Source: Cryptomeria japonica (lineage: Eukaryota; Streptophyta; Pinopsida; Cupressales; Cupressaceae). From it: a stretch of 64,000 bases of DNA. The notes beneath the pieces were generated by a model, which had not been told where the DNA came from, ran no database searches, and saw nothing but the letters and a program-made list of their open reading frames with translations. The stretch spans positions 142,416,897 through 142,480,896 of the forward strand of contig NC_081407.1 in the NCBI RefSeq assembly GCF_030272615.1, in the 5' to 3' direction. The stretch's first letter is position 1. Every line of letters begins with the position of its first letter. A program made the position numbers and the translations under genes. Below are positions 1-12,593 of this stretch, piece by piece.

Positions 1-137
1 CATCGATTCGAGTGCGTGCAGAGGTATCGAAGGCCCACCACATATGGACCACCGGTAAGTCAACCTTTTGACCCTTTTTGGATATTTGATTTTGTTGTTT
101 TTGGTACTTTTTTCAAAGTTTTCATGTGGATCTTACA

Positions 138-1795
138 TTTTAGCGCATCGCGTCGAAAGCGTAGCGCATATGAAAATTTTTGTTTAGCGAATAGGGTAGC
201 ATCTGAAATTATTAGGCTAGCGCATAGTTAGGTTAGGGTAGCTGATGCAGAGCATCATGAAAATCCATAAAACCTTCATTCAAGGGTAAACTTTAAACTT
301 GAATCAAGAAACATATAAAAAGATAAATCACTCTTCTCAACTTCAAAACAATTTCAAAAGTTATATTACATCCTTAAAACCCTTCATTCAATATTTCAGA
401 TCATAACATTCACCATAACATGAGAGAACAAATTCTTTATTGCCATGGAATACCCTAGTTTAGGGTTTCATCTCTTAACAACTGTTTTCACCAAAATAAT
501 CACAAAATATTCAATTCTTAACCAAATAAAGTAAGAAAAAAAGAAATGGAAAGAAGATTTAGAGAAATTTCCAACACATATATCATTTCTTCAATATTAT
601 CCCTCATGTGACCACACCAAATGCTACAACCGGGTTGTTGCTGCCTTCACCAATCTGCTTTTCACCGTGAACTGTAACAAACAGTCATCAATAACATTTT
701 ACATATTTCTCATAAAGACAATCGCTTCAATCAAAATTTATATCACTAAGTTAAACAAGTTCTCTCAAAATTTCAGCCAGATCCAACAGTTAAATAAAAT
801 GATATGATCATTTTCCCAAAACTGGGTAACCCTTGGCAGGGTTTTGACAATTATTGAAAAACAAACATATCTTGCCAAATACTCCACAAAAATGCACAAG
901 GAAGGATTCATCTGAAAGATATTTCATCAATATATCATTAAATAACATCTACATATAAAAATTACATCAAATGTGATCCTCCATGGATCTATGACAGCCA
1001 TAGATTCCTTAAAACCTCATGACAGTTTGAGGGTTTGATGGATAATCTTTGTCAAATCCCCTCCAAACTAATCTCCCTTCTTGATTTTGACAAAACATGG
1101 TTTTATAAACCATTTCCAACTCCTTTCTAACTTCTCCAACCACCTCATAACCAATGGATTTCATTTTTACACTTTTGTTGCACTTTTGGCAATATTGCAA
1201 CTTTGCAATTTTTACAATTTTTGACATAAATGACTCTAACTCTTACATGGACACTTTTAAAACTTCAATATGGACCAAATATGATATCTTTGGACAAAAT
1301 GGCTCATTTAGCCTTACATATTATGATTTAATTGACTCAAATAACCTTAATACATTATGAATGACTCAAATACAATAAATTTTTCATATTATGACTTTTG
1401 ACCTCCTGCTATGCTTGTGTGCTTAGGTGCCTTTGCACCGGCAGCGCTTTGGGTTAGATTAGTGCATCGGGTGTATAGGATAGCGTAGAGGGTAAGTCAG
1501 GTAGTGCGTAGGAAAAAACTAGTGCATAGGGCTTGTAGGAGGTTGCATGGGTAGGGTTATATAGTGCGTAGGTGCAACCTAGTGCATGGGGTTAAATGCG
1601 TATCACGTGGAAGGGATAGAATAGCGCATAGAGGGTCTTAGCGCATAGGGTTTTTTAGAGGGCACTTTCGAAGAAAAGGATAGTGCGTAGGGTTTGTTTA
1701 GTGCACAAGGTTGGGTGGGTGGCGCGTAGACAAAATAGGTTAACACGTGAGATGCAGTTTGGCGCTTAGATAGGATAGGTTAGCACATATAGAAA
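138..1795 (+). repeat. Intronic cluster of TAGCGCATAGGG-like motifs
   Basis: Two clusters (about 138-235 and 1445-1795) inside the PMD intron contain roughly 15 to 20 degenerate copies of TAGYGCRTAGGG, irregularly spaced by 10-40 bases. The motif keeps its orientation on the plus strand. Matching motifs occur in the leader of the same element on the other strand (43.9-44.3 and 45.8-46.1 kb). One stretch near 1549-1589 has perfect arms AGGTTGCA and TGCAACCT around such a motif. Confidence 0.65.
245..1425. other. AT-rich intron segment, no recognised content
   Basis: About 1.2 kb of AT-rich sequence separates the two motif clusters in the PMD intron. The homologous intron in element B (59736-60555) is only 820 bp and lacks such a segment. 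An old insertion is therefore possible, but I found no clear terminal repeats or target duplication. No convincing coding region. Confidence 0.4.
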
Positions 1796-2072
1796 AAATT
1801 TGATGGGAAAGTGGGATTTGTGAATGAGAAAATTTTGAAGGTTGATGTCAGGTTTGTCGAGATAAGTGAATTTTTGCCAGTTTCTGTGTCTGCTGTCTTT
1901 GATATGTCCAATATGAGTTCTGATACAACTTGATTTGTTTTGCGATGTTGCAAGTTGATAGTGATTTTGATATGATTTTGGATATTTTGTGGAACTTGAT
2001 TTAAATTTGTTCAAAGTTTTTCAAGTTTTTGGATATGAATGTGATTGATATGATTTTGTGGAGCTTGAGTTG

Positions 2073-2240
2073 TGTTACAAATTGATATGGAACTTGAATT
2101 GTGTTACAAGTTGATATGGAACTTGAGTTGTGTTACAAGTTGATATGGAACTTGAGTTGTGTTACAAGTTGATATGGAACTTGAGTTGTGTTACACGTTG
2201 ATGTGATATGAAACTTGAGTTGTGTTACAAGTTAATATGA
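2073..2240 (+). repeat. 29-bp tandem repeat before the PMD 3' splice site
   Basis: About six head-to-tail units of 29 bp containing TTGATATGGAACTTGAG. Each unit has an internal inverted repeat, CAAGTT-gatatgg-AACTTG, so the transcript could form a row of small hairpins. It lies about 130 bp upstream of the acceptor at 2372, a position comparable to the hairpin array in element B. Confidence 0.75.
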
Positions 2241-4354
2241 TTTGATGAATTGATATGGTGTGAAACTTGATTTAGATTTGTTCAAAGTTTTCAAGTTTTT
2301 GAGATGATTTTGATTTTGATATCCATATGTTGATGAGGGAACTGATATTTGGACTTGCATTGTGTTTGACAGGAGCATCTCGGTGTAGTGCAGTAGCATG
2401 AGCAATTTCCAAGACTGCGATCATTGATACCACGATTGACACAGGGAGACAGGGATATTATTGACAGGTGTGGTTTGACCTCTTTGCTAGAGATGCCTCA
2501 GTTTATTGTAAACCAGGGTTTGTTGACAGCGTTGGTAGAAAGGTGGCATAGTGATACAAACACCTTTCAATTAGCTATAGGTGAGATGACAGTGATACCT
2601 GAGGATTGCTATCGGATTCTGCAGATTCCTGTAGTAGGTGCACTGCTACCATATGAGCAGACAGAGGAGGGTGGGATCGAGGCATTGCGCTGGATATTTC
2701 AGGATGACACCCTTTGCGGGTATGAGATCCCATGGCAAGAGTTTTTGGATTTGGATTATGCTCCCTTGCCATCAGTTCTAGCAGGTTTCATTGGTGGTTT
2801 TCTATGTCCCGACCGTAGGTCAAAGGGACTGTTCGTTGGATAGGGGTTAGTGCTGGAGGACATGGTGACGCAGGGTCATCATTTTGCATGGGGATCAGCT
2901 ATGCTGGCCCATCTATACAGGGATCTTCATGAGGTAGCGTACCTGGGATACAACAGTTCATCAGCTAGTGTGACACTTCTCCAGGTATGGGCATGGGAGC
3001 ATATTCCCACAACTAGGCCATTGGCAGATAGGGATAGGCCTGTTGGATGTGCTTATGCATATGGGTATAGGGGGATAGTTGTCCAGCGCAAGCTAGGCAA
3101 AGTAGAGCATTGGAGGAGAGTTATAGATGATATTGATATGGTCATCTAGCGACCCTATACAGGTTGTGAGGTTTGGGCTGAGGATGGGATGGAGATGCCG
3201 CATGTCTTCATGTCCAGGTATTTGATAGGGCAGACTCCCTTTGTTATAAAGAGATTTTTGCATAGTCGGGTGCTGCGATAGTATGGGCAACAATAGGGCA
3301 TACCATAGGGAGCATGCCTATATGCTCGACGGAGACAGGACATCTCAGATTAGGGTCCTACGATTGACAACACAACAGCGGTAGAGGAGTTCTTTCAGTT
3401 AGCCAGCCAGATTTGGGATTATGCCCCTGAGATCGTGGATGCAGGGATGACTCATGAGTTTGCAGGACTCTTTGTAGCATGGGCAGTAGCCAAGATATTT
3501 GATCCAGCTAAGATGATTCCAGCATTTGATGATGATGAGGAGGTAGATGAGGGAGGGGGGATGGAGGATGAGGGGATGGAGGAGATGATAGAGGAGGTGG
3601 GAGAGATCGGCGAGTAGTTAGAGGGAGATTGGAGTTGAGGAGGAGAGGAGATAGGGATGGAGACGGTGGTGGGAGGGTGATATGGGCAGAGAGAGTTGTC
3701 CGACGAGTGGTCTTGGATAGAGGGAGAGGGGGTTTGGCGATCAGAGTTGGAGAGGAGGAGCGGGTGGAGGAGGTGATAGCAATGGTTGGTGGGTATGAGG
3801 ACGTGTGATGACCAACTTAGAGGAGGAGGTCAGATGTGTTACCTCCACTAGTGCCGAGGATAGGTAGAGGGACAGGGGGTACCCCTTCACAAGTACCCTT
3901 GCAGATGCTAATTCCTATGCATGTGGAGGATGCATAGATTAGATCACTGCAGTTGTCAGTGCAGCAGTTGCAGACACAGATGTTGGCGCAGCAGCATCAG
4001 ATTACACAACTGACCACATAGTAGGATACTGCTTTGGAGCGGTTGGGTTGAGCCGAGGCTTGAGCAGAGGTGGCGGAGAGAGCAGCAACAGGTGGTCCGA
4101 TTAGAGACACCTTGAGAGAGTTGGCTTTGAGAGCCACGGAGGTAGAGTATTACATGAGACATTACGAGGATGCAATGCCTAGGGAGCTCCAGGTGCAAAG
4201 TTCCACATAGTCAAGATCTAGTCGATCTCGAGAGATTGGTTCCCGATCAGAGAGCAGAGGCGTGACAAGGCCCTCGAGACATGATCCACCTGGAGATCCA
4301 GGGGCTGGGACATCTATTGCGAGACCATCTCCCTTAGGAGATAGTCATACCTAA

Positions 4355-5771
4355 GAGATGTTGTCTCCATTGTATTTTTGATCATTGTTTTTGTTGTACT
4401 AGGCATAGACATGACAAATATTGTATATTGATCATTTGTTGATATATATATATATATATGACACCATTTTCTTTGATCATGTGATGTGTTATGGATTTAT
4501 GCTTTCTATATGTTTTTTTTTTGCTTATTTTATGATGATGCAATGCTTAGATAGGTGTATGTGATGTGAAATGTAATGAAACGATGTAAATGCATGATAT
4601 TATGAGATGTATCGTGAAAATGAGATGTATGATATGATATGCTGTAGATGTATCTTGAAAATGAGATGTATGATATGATATGCTATGAGATGTATCTTGA
4701 AAATGAGATGTATGATATGATATGTTGTGAGATGTATCTTGATATGAAACTAATTGTAAAATGATGTGCAAATAATTTGTAAAATGATATGCAACTAATT
4801 TGTAAAATGATATGCAACTAATTTGTTTTTGAGCATCCTCATTCTGCATTTGTCATCTTGATATAGCCACATGTTATTTTGCTTTCAATATATGTATCAT
4901 GATTGAGCCTTGATTGATCTTGGGATATGTTGAAAATTTATACAAGCATAATGGTATAATTGAACCATGATGACCTGAGAAAAAATTACATGATGTTTGA
5001 TTTTGCAAGATAGCACAAGCGTCAAGGTATAATTGAACCAGGACGACCAGAGTGCGGATTGCGTATTAACAGACAAGATTAAACCATTTGTATGCGTAAA
5101 GTGGAATCATGTCTTCAGTGATGTGCTGTGAATCACGTCTCAAGACAAGTATCTACACAGTACAAATGATCGCCTCACAGACAGAAGACTAAGAAAAATA
5201 TTGGAGTTTCTTGATGTTATCTAGCTTTGAAGCATTGTGGAGAAAATTTAGAGAACCCAATAATTCAAAAAGTTCAAAAGCAAAAATAGTCAAAACTTTA
5301 TGCAAAATGCAACTTGTGATACTCAGAAAATCATCCATCACATTTCTTTTGTGATTCTTGTTTTAGCGATCAATGTTTTGCTTTGTGATTTGTGTGAGTT
5401 TTTGGGTTGTTGAATATGATGTTTTGAGTTTGCAAATAGTTTTGATGGTTTGAACATGCTGCAAGTCTTTGACAATTATTGCCCCTAGCTAAGTGTGATT
5501 ACCAAGCCATGGTGAGATGCGGTGAAAGGCTAGACGGATAAATCAGGATAGTGACTACGCTAAGTATGTCCTGAATGGATATTTGTGATAAAATATCAGG
5601 CGATGGCCGATAGTGCTTTACTACGGAGATAAGGATATGGATATAAATAGAGGAGATGTTCTTTCACAATAGCGCCTGTTACCAGGTTTTCACCAGTTGC
5701 TTTTATTGTACCTTTTTATTTGCTTTTTCTTGATTTTTTGATTTTTTGACTTTTTCCATGCATTAGACTAT
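4355..5771. repeat. Spacer between PMD gene and pol with tandem repeats
   Basis: Non-coding. It holds a short TA run (4441-4460), about three units of roughly 46 bp built on GAGATGTATCTTGAAAATGA (4601-4745) and three 23-bp units built on GCAACTAATTTGTAAAATGA (4765-4825). From about 5660 the sequence (GCGCCTGTTACCAGGTTTTC) resembles the end of the window near 63951. That marks the matching position next to pol in element B. Confidence 0.6.
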
Positions 5772-8700
5772 TCAAGAGTAGTATTTCTTCAGATGGATGC
5801 TATTAGTTGGTTCATCGAGCACATCTCCTTCTGAAGTTGTTAGTTGATAAGTGCCTGATCCATAGACTGATATGATGACATAGGGACCTAACCAGTTAGG
5901 TTCAAATTTCCCTTTCTTTTCTCGATCTTGTTGATTTCTAGGATTTTCCTTGAGTACTAGGTCACCAACTTAAAAAATCCAGGGAATGACTTTGTGGTTG
6001 TAGCTTCTGCACATGCGTTGCTGATATGCTTTGAGATGAGCGTAAGCACGCTGGCGTCTTTCATCTAATAGTTCAAGTTCTTGCAGTCGGTTAACTTGAT
6101 ACTCTTCATCTGGGATTAAGCCTTTTAGAGAGACTCTGAGAGAGGGAATTTCTACCTCCAGGGGTAAAATAGCTTTCGATCCATATACCAATGAGTATGG
6201 TGTTGCTCCTATAGGTGTGTGGATGCTAGTTCTGTATGCCCAAAGTACTGGATTAAGCTACACATGCCAATCTTTGCCTACATCATTCACTGTTTTCTTT
6301 AGGATTTTCAATATTGTCTTATTGGATGCTTCTGCCTGACCATTCCCCTATGGGTAGTATGGTGTAGAGAAACGATGTTGTATTTTAAATTTTTCACATA
6401 GTTCTCAGACATCTTGGTTTTTGAAAGGTCATCCATTATTGGTGATGATGGAACTTGGAATACCATAACTGCAGATTAGATAATTTAGGATAAAAGTGGC
6501 AATTTGTTTCCCAGTTACTGTGGTCATGGGGACTGCTTCTATCCACTTGGTAAAGTATTCTGTTGCAGTTATAATGAACTTGTGTCCATTTGAAGATGAA
6601 GGATGAATTTTGCTGACTAAGTCTAGTCCCCACTGACAAAAGGGCTAGGATGTTGTGAATGGCTATAGTTCTTGTGCTGGTGCATGTATAAGATTGCCAT
6701 GGATCTGGAATTTAGGACACTTTTTTGCAAAGTGATAAGAATCTTTTTCCATTGTTGGCCAGTAATATCCCATTCTTAGAATCTTTTTAGCAAGAGTAGT
6801 ACCACTGGAATGTGTGCCACAGATACCTTCATGAAGCTCATGTAAAGTGGAGTCAGATTCATTGCGATCAAGGCAATGAAGAAGGGTACCATCTAGACCG
6901 CGACGATACAAAGTATTAGTGGTAAGGGTATAACGGGCAGCTTGTCGGATAAAGTTACATTTTTGGTTTTGGGACAAGTCAATGGGTAGGATATTGGTCT
7001 TAAGATACTCATATATTGTTCCATATAAGGGGGAGTCTAAACCAGTTAAGGCATAGATAACATGGGATTCCAAGTGGTCATAGGCTGGGGAGAACAGTTG
7101 CTCTACTAGAAACTCATAACGACTCTGTTGTTCTGGAATTTGTAGTAATGAAGTGATAGTAGCCATTGCATCAACTGATTTGTTGTTCAACCTTGGTATT
7201 TGCTTGAAGGTGATGTGTACAAAATATTGCTTGAAGTCATCCACCATTCGCTTGTAGGGTAGCAGCTTGTCATCCTTTGTCTGATAGTCATTGTTGATTT
7301 GATTGATGACTAATTGTGAGTCTCCGTAGACCATTAACTCTATGATTTCCATTCTATGACCATTTTGATGCCTATAACCAATGCCTCATATTCAACCACA
7401 TTATTTGTACATGGGAACATAAGCCTATATGATCTTGGTATAGTGTGTCCTTCAGGAGTGATGAATAGAATGCGAACACCTGAACCATGTTGTGTGTAGG
7501 ATCTGTCAAAGTATAGGGTCCATTGTTTGGTAGAGATAGCAAGAACGTCCCTGTTTAGAAATTCAATCTCCATAGTTTGTTTTCTCGGTAGTGGTGCTTC
7601 TGCTAGTTGATCTGCTATTACTTGTCCCTTGATAGCTCTTCGCTCCATATAGTGGATATCAAATTCACTGAGAATCATGGCCCATTTAGCCAATCGGCTT
7701 GTAAGAGCTGCTTTGCTGAGTAAATATTTGAGAGGATCAATTTTTCAACTAGCTTAATTGTGTGAGCTAGCATGTAGTGGCGGAATTTTTGAGAGGTGAA
7801 GACCACAGCTAAACAAGCTTTCTCAATAAAGGTGTAATTTAGCTCATAGCTGTTCAATGTCCTACTAATGTAGTATATTGCTCGTTCCTTGCCTTGTTGA
7901 TCTTGTGCTAACAGTGCCCCCAAAGATTTATCTGTTGTCAAAATGTAGAGAATAAGTGGCTTTCCTACTATCGGTGGTACCAAAACTGGTGGATTCATCA
8001 GATATTGCTTGATCTGATAAAAGGATTCAGCACACTTGGCTTCCCATCTGAACGATACATTTTTATGTAGCAGATGATTGAATGGTAGACTCTTATTTGC
8101 TAGTTGAGCGATGAATCACCTGATTGATTGGAGTCGTCCTTGTAGTGACCTGAGTTGGTTGATGTTCTTTGGTGGTGGCATTTCCATGATGGCTTGTACC
8201 TTTGCTGGATCCACTTCAATTCCCTTTTCTGAGACTATGTAGCCCAACAATTTGCCTGATGTAACCTCGAAGACACACTTTTTAGGGTTGATCCTGACTT
8301 GGAATTTTTCTAATCTATCAAAAATATTTTCTAAGATGCTTAGATGTTCTGCTCTGGTGAAGGATTTAGCTAGTAAATCATCCACATAGTCTTCCATGAA
8401 GGTATGCATCATATCATGAAAGATTATTGTCATTGCTCGTTGATAAGTTGCTCCTACATTCTTTAAGCCAAAAGACATGACATTCCAACAATATGTTCTC
8501 CAAAACAGGTGAATGTTGTTTTATCTTGATCCTCTAGAGCAATCTTGATTTGGTTATATCCTGAAAAACTGTCCATTAGTGATAACATTGCATGGCCTAT
8601 TGTGAGGTCTACAATGATGTCAATACTTGGTAAAGGAAAGTCATCCTTTGGACAAGCATTGTTGACATCTTTAAAATCTATGCATATTCTGATATTGCCA

Positions 8701-11034
8701 TTTGGTTTTGAAACTGGTACGATGTTGGAAATCCATTCTGCATAGTCGATGGGTTGGATAAATCCGACATCTAATAGTTTTTTTAGTTCAGCTTTGACCA
8801 TGAGTGCCTCATGTGGATTCATCTTTCACAGTTTTTGATTAACCAATTTAGCTCCTGGAGTCATAGACAAGTGATGCATGATTAATTGTGGATCAATCTC
8901 GAGCATATCCGTATATGCCCAAGCAAAGTTGATTTGCTTTTCTTTAAAAAAATTGATAAATTCTGACCTTTTTGCTTCTGTCAGAGATTTTGCAAGGTGT
9001 ATATTTTTGGCTGTTTCTGTAGTACCAATGTTGATTGATTGAGTGGGCTCAATTAATATGGATGATCGCTCATGATAATGTTCAGGAAGAGTGTCAAGTC
9101 TCCCATCTTTAGGTGCCTTAAAAAGGTTTTCACCCTTAGATGCATCCTTTATTTTTACTTTTTTGTGATCCATAGCTACCATTGACTGGTTTTCAGCATC
9201 AGATCCTTTATTTGGTTTATTTTTGCAACTGAGAGACATGGCACCCTCCTGATTGCAGATATCATTGTTTCATTCACTGGTAGAGTCTGTTTTTGGGTTG
9301 ACAGTACATAAGTAATGGATAATGGATTCATCATTCGGGAAAATTGGTATATCATGAATTTCGGGTTCATCCCAGTCTATGAGGTCCGGAAAGACAAGTG
9401 GTAAGGAATCGTTTGGTGGATCAAGTTCTGTTGCAGTAAGTGTCAGGATAGATGTTTCATTGTGATTGGTTTGGGTGTTAAAGAAGTCCAGGATTCCATC
9501 GAAGTCTTCAATGGTATCATCCTCTATATAGACTTGTTCATAATGTTGCTGCTTGCTTTCCTTAGAGTTATAGATATTCTATGGTCCAAATTCAAGTAGT
9601 CTAATTTCTGTGCTATGTTCTTCTTGAAAAAGGCGTATAGAACTAGTATTTTTAGTGGTATCTTCAGTAGAATTTGAGAAGCTACCCCATTCATATTCAT
9701 TGGAATTAGTCTCAGAGGTATCATCCCAGATCTTTTCAGTGCTGTGAATAGGTATGTTGAATGGCGAAAATAGATCTTTGATAATTGATACTATTCTGCT
9801 GACTTTCTCTGATTCTGCGTCAGATCCTGCTTCTATTCTTTGCATTTGTTCATAGACTGTTTCTTCTCGGGGAGGAATGATGTTGCCTTGAGGTGATTTT
9901 GCTTTGTTGGATATTTGTTCATGAATATGATTGACTTCTGTAGATGTTGTCTTCTTGTGAATGGTGGACTCCCCTTGATGTTGCTTCCTTTTGTGATGTT
10001 CACGTTCTTTATGGATTATCTCTGCTGACTCAAATAGTGCTTCTTGCCAGGATTCTTCTTTGTACTTCTTCTTTGCTTTCCACTGAGGTTTTTGATATTT
10101 GCATGGTATCTTCTTTGGTAGTAGAGTGAATTCAAAGCCCAATCCTTTTTTGTCTTTACTAAATTGTGAAGGAGGATCCAATAGTTCTTTGACACCTTCC
10201 TGATGCTTACCAATAGGTCCTTTGCCATTGTATCCCATTTGCTGCATGATTAAGTAGCCTTTTCCATATAGGTGTATGGGTATAGCTACATCCATAGTAG
10301 CTGCTCTGTCTTCTTCCTCATCTTTGTATAGCCAACTAAGGATATCCTTTTCCTCGGATTCATGTGCTAAAGTACCGAGTTGAATGAATGTGCCATTGAA
10401 CTTGGTGATGGGCTGAGTTGCTTAATGTGTTGATGCTGTAGGTAATCCATGAGATCTAGGTGATGTGGGTAAGCTAGTCAAACACATGGGTTCCAAAGAG
10501 TATTCCCCCATGTCTTGTTCTTTGATTTTCATTTTCTGCTTGAAATCTCTAGGTAATGATTTAGACTTCTCTTGTTGAAGATCTGGTGCTGAGGGATTCT
10601 GTTTCTCTATTATGCGGAACCAAACTATCTTGGGCTACCCCCATTGCATTACAATGTTGAAATGGATTGTGATCAATAGATATAGAAACCTCCTGCCCAT
10701 TATAGGGGATTTTGACACACTAGTGATATGTAGAAGGCACTACTTGCATTTCATGTATCCAGGGTCGACCTAATAAGATATTGTATGTGAGGTCTATGTC
10801 TAAGACTTGGCACATAGTATCTCTTTGTATTGGTCTGACTTGAATCAGCAACACCACTATTCCTTTAGAGGATCTTTCTTCATCATCATATGCCTTTATA
10901 GTAATCTTTTTGTGTGAATCAATAGACTCCTCTAAAAAGCCTAATGCATGGATAGGTTTTAAGGTACATATATTAAGTCTAGCTCCTCCATCTATTAATA
11001 CTTGTTTCACTCAGTGTTTATAGACTATGACTTC
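5772..11034 (-). pseudogene. pol: Gypsy A pol: protease, RT, dual RNase H, integrase
   Basis: Polyprotein of element A downstream of the copia insertion. Domains in order: aspartic protease (VLIDGGARLNIC near 11000-10960), a G-patch-like segment (MGYNGKGPIGKHQEGV and KKGLGFE, about 10235-10130), an acidic linker, reverse transcriptase (8822-8116; YVDDLL catalytic box), a first RNase H (7998-7675), a second archaeal-type RNase H (7600-7150; TNNVVEYEAL), the H2C2 zinc finger of integrase (about 6850-6690), the integrase core (6660-6190) and a C-terminal GPY motif (NWLGPY) ending at 5772. Damage: several stops, frame changes, the aRH start reads DRS where DGS is usual, and the second catalytic Asp of integrase reads Asn (ITNNG). 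Nonfunctional copy. Confidence 0.88.
11030..11034. repeat. Target site duplication of copia A, left
   Basis: ACTTC directly before the 5' LTR, matched by ACTTC at 40829-40833 directly after the 3' LTR. A 5-bp duplication is standard for LTR elements. Confidence 0.9.
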
Positions 11035-12522
11035 TATTGGCATTATGTGAACTGGTATGAGGACATAATAACATTGTATGTTGTCATTGATGTCAATATA
11101 CTGAAGAGGTGAGAACCGGCATATGTGAGATCCGGTATAACACCGTGAACAGACATTTGTGCCAAAGTGATGCGGTATGTTTGTTCAAGGCGAACCGGCA
11201 TATGGTTATGGGAACCGACACATGGAAGCATTGTATGACTACCAGTTGGTAGTCTCAACTTCAAGGTTTCCGGTTGAAGTGCTTCAAGCTTGTGTGGCTC
11301 AACAGATGACTTTGTGTGATGAGTTTGCATGGTAGCGAAGAACATATCATGTTGCCACGTAAGCCTTGTGCGCGTGAAGGATCTTTCATGAAGGATATTG
11401 TTCCTATCTACCTCAAGAATGTGCAAAGTCTGTAAAATGGTGATAATGTGTGATGGGTTATCAGTCACCATGAAATTGATGGAAATGGACGATGGAGAAT
11501 GTCTTGAGATTGGATCAAGAACTATTGCATTTAATGCAGTGTGCTCAATGGTCAGGATTGAACCGTTTGAATTCCTTAACCTAACAGGTTTAGGGTTTAG
11601 GGTTTATGCTACCGATCTATTTGTTTTCCTATAAGGTTGATGTTGTGTCTCTTTCTGAGGTTGTTGGCAAAATTTGTGTGTGTGTATCCAAGAGAAGGGA
11701 TATGTGATTCTTGCTAGACCAAAAGGAGAGAAGTGATACCTATAGAGTGTAAGTGCAGAAGGTGAAGAGGAGCTTAAGCGGATCTGCATTAGCATTGAGT
11801 GCTATTACCAAATCATTGTAATACCTGTTGATCTCTAACCACTTCAACAATTGAGAAATCCCTTAACAGGGTAGCTTTAATAGGCTTGCTGTAAATCCTT
11901 TAACAAGGTGACTCAAAACCATTGAGTTCTTGAAATCCTCTAACAAGGTAACCTTTAATAGAGTTTAACCCTTAACCAGGTATTCTAGCCATCCCTTAAC
12001 CGGATGATCCCTAACAGGATTAGTTCCTAACAAAACCTATTGTATCAGTCTTTAACCGGACAAGGCTCCTAACAGAGCGGACTTCTAAAGAGTTCAAAAA
12101 CAAGCTAGTGGGTATTCATCCCCATCGTGGCTTTTCTCTGTTGGGTTTCCATGTGAAAATTATGTGTGTTATGTGTGATGTCTTCTTCATGTGATGCTTT
12201 GTTGTTTTCTGTCAAGCAGTGAATCTTGTTGATCTAGTTGCTCATATGTATATCTTTGATGGTAGATTACCTGTTCATGCATTAGGGTGAAAAGGAAATG
12301 AAGTGTTAGATTGTATGAGAAGATAAGTGTTAGCCAATTTATGCCTATCTCAGTTATTCTGGGTTTTGTCGGTTGTACTCTGTTTGAGGACTGGTGTCAC
12401 TGTTTGTCTGTTAGTGCATAGTGTTTGCAGACAAGCCGGTTCAAGAGTGTGTTTTTGTCTATACTGATTCAACCCCCCTCTCAGTACCGGTTGGGCACTA
12501 CTCGTTCATCATTGTGTTATCA
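11035..12522 (+). repeat. Copia A 5' LTR
   Basis: 1488-bp direct repeat of 39338-40828. It ends in TTATCA. It begins TATTGGCATT where the other LTR begins TGTTAGCATT, so the canonical terminal TG has mutated to TA. Contains many repeated ACCGGT/AACCGG words and runs of CTTTAACA. Confidence 0.95.
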
Positions 12523-12524
12523 AT

Positions 12525-12536
12525 TGGTATTAGAGC
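12525..12536 (+). other. Copia A primer-binding site
   Basis: TGGTATTAGAGC starts three bases after the LTR. It matches the usual plant copia site TGGTATCAGAGC, complementary to the 3' end of initiator tRNA-Met, with one C-to-T change. Confidence 0.9.
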
Positions 12537-12593
12537 GTCCTCCAGGTCCTCTGTGTTATAAGCTTAACCGCTTGAGGTAAAGATCCCAGTCTA

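Larger units (their letters stand above)
1..4354 (+). pseudogene. Antisense plant mobile domain (PMD) gene of element A, decayed
   Basis: Exon 1 is cut by the window edge (1-54, 18 codons) and ends at donor G|GTAAGT. The intron is 55-2372, ending TTTGACAG. Exon 2 is 2373-4354. The assignment rests on alignment with the better copy at 59670-62505. Exon 2 contains the PMD core, with the family signature LVERWHSDTNTFQLAIGEMT near 2542, then a long Glu/Gly-rich and Gln-rich C-terminus. PMD proteins (Arabidopsis MAIN/MAIL type) are nuclear and linked to silencing and splicing; the domain also occurs in gypsy and Mutator-like transposons. In-frame stops include TAG at 2394, and at 2841 and 3147 where copy B has Trp; many more follow after 3270. 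The gene runs opposite to gag-pol. It is not functional here. Confidence 0.8.

Noticed and set aside
11398-11634. Frames inside the copia LTRs (also 39701-39937, 11043-11471, 39346-39774)
   Set aside because: They occur in both LTRs because the LTRs are repeats. No known LTR-encoded protein in copia, and no motif.
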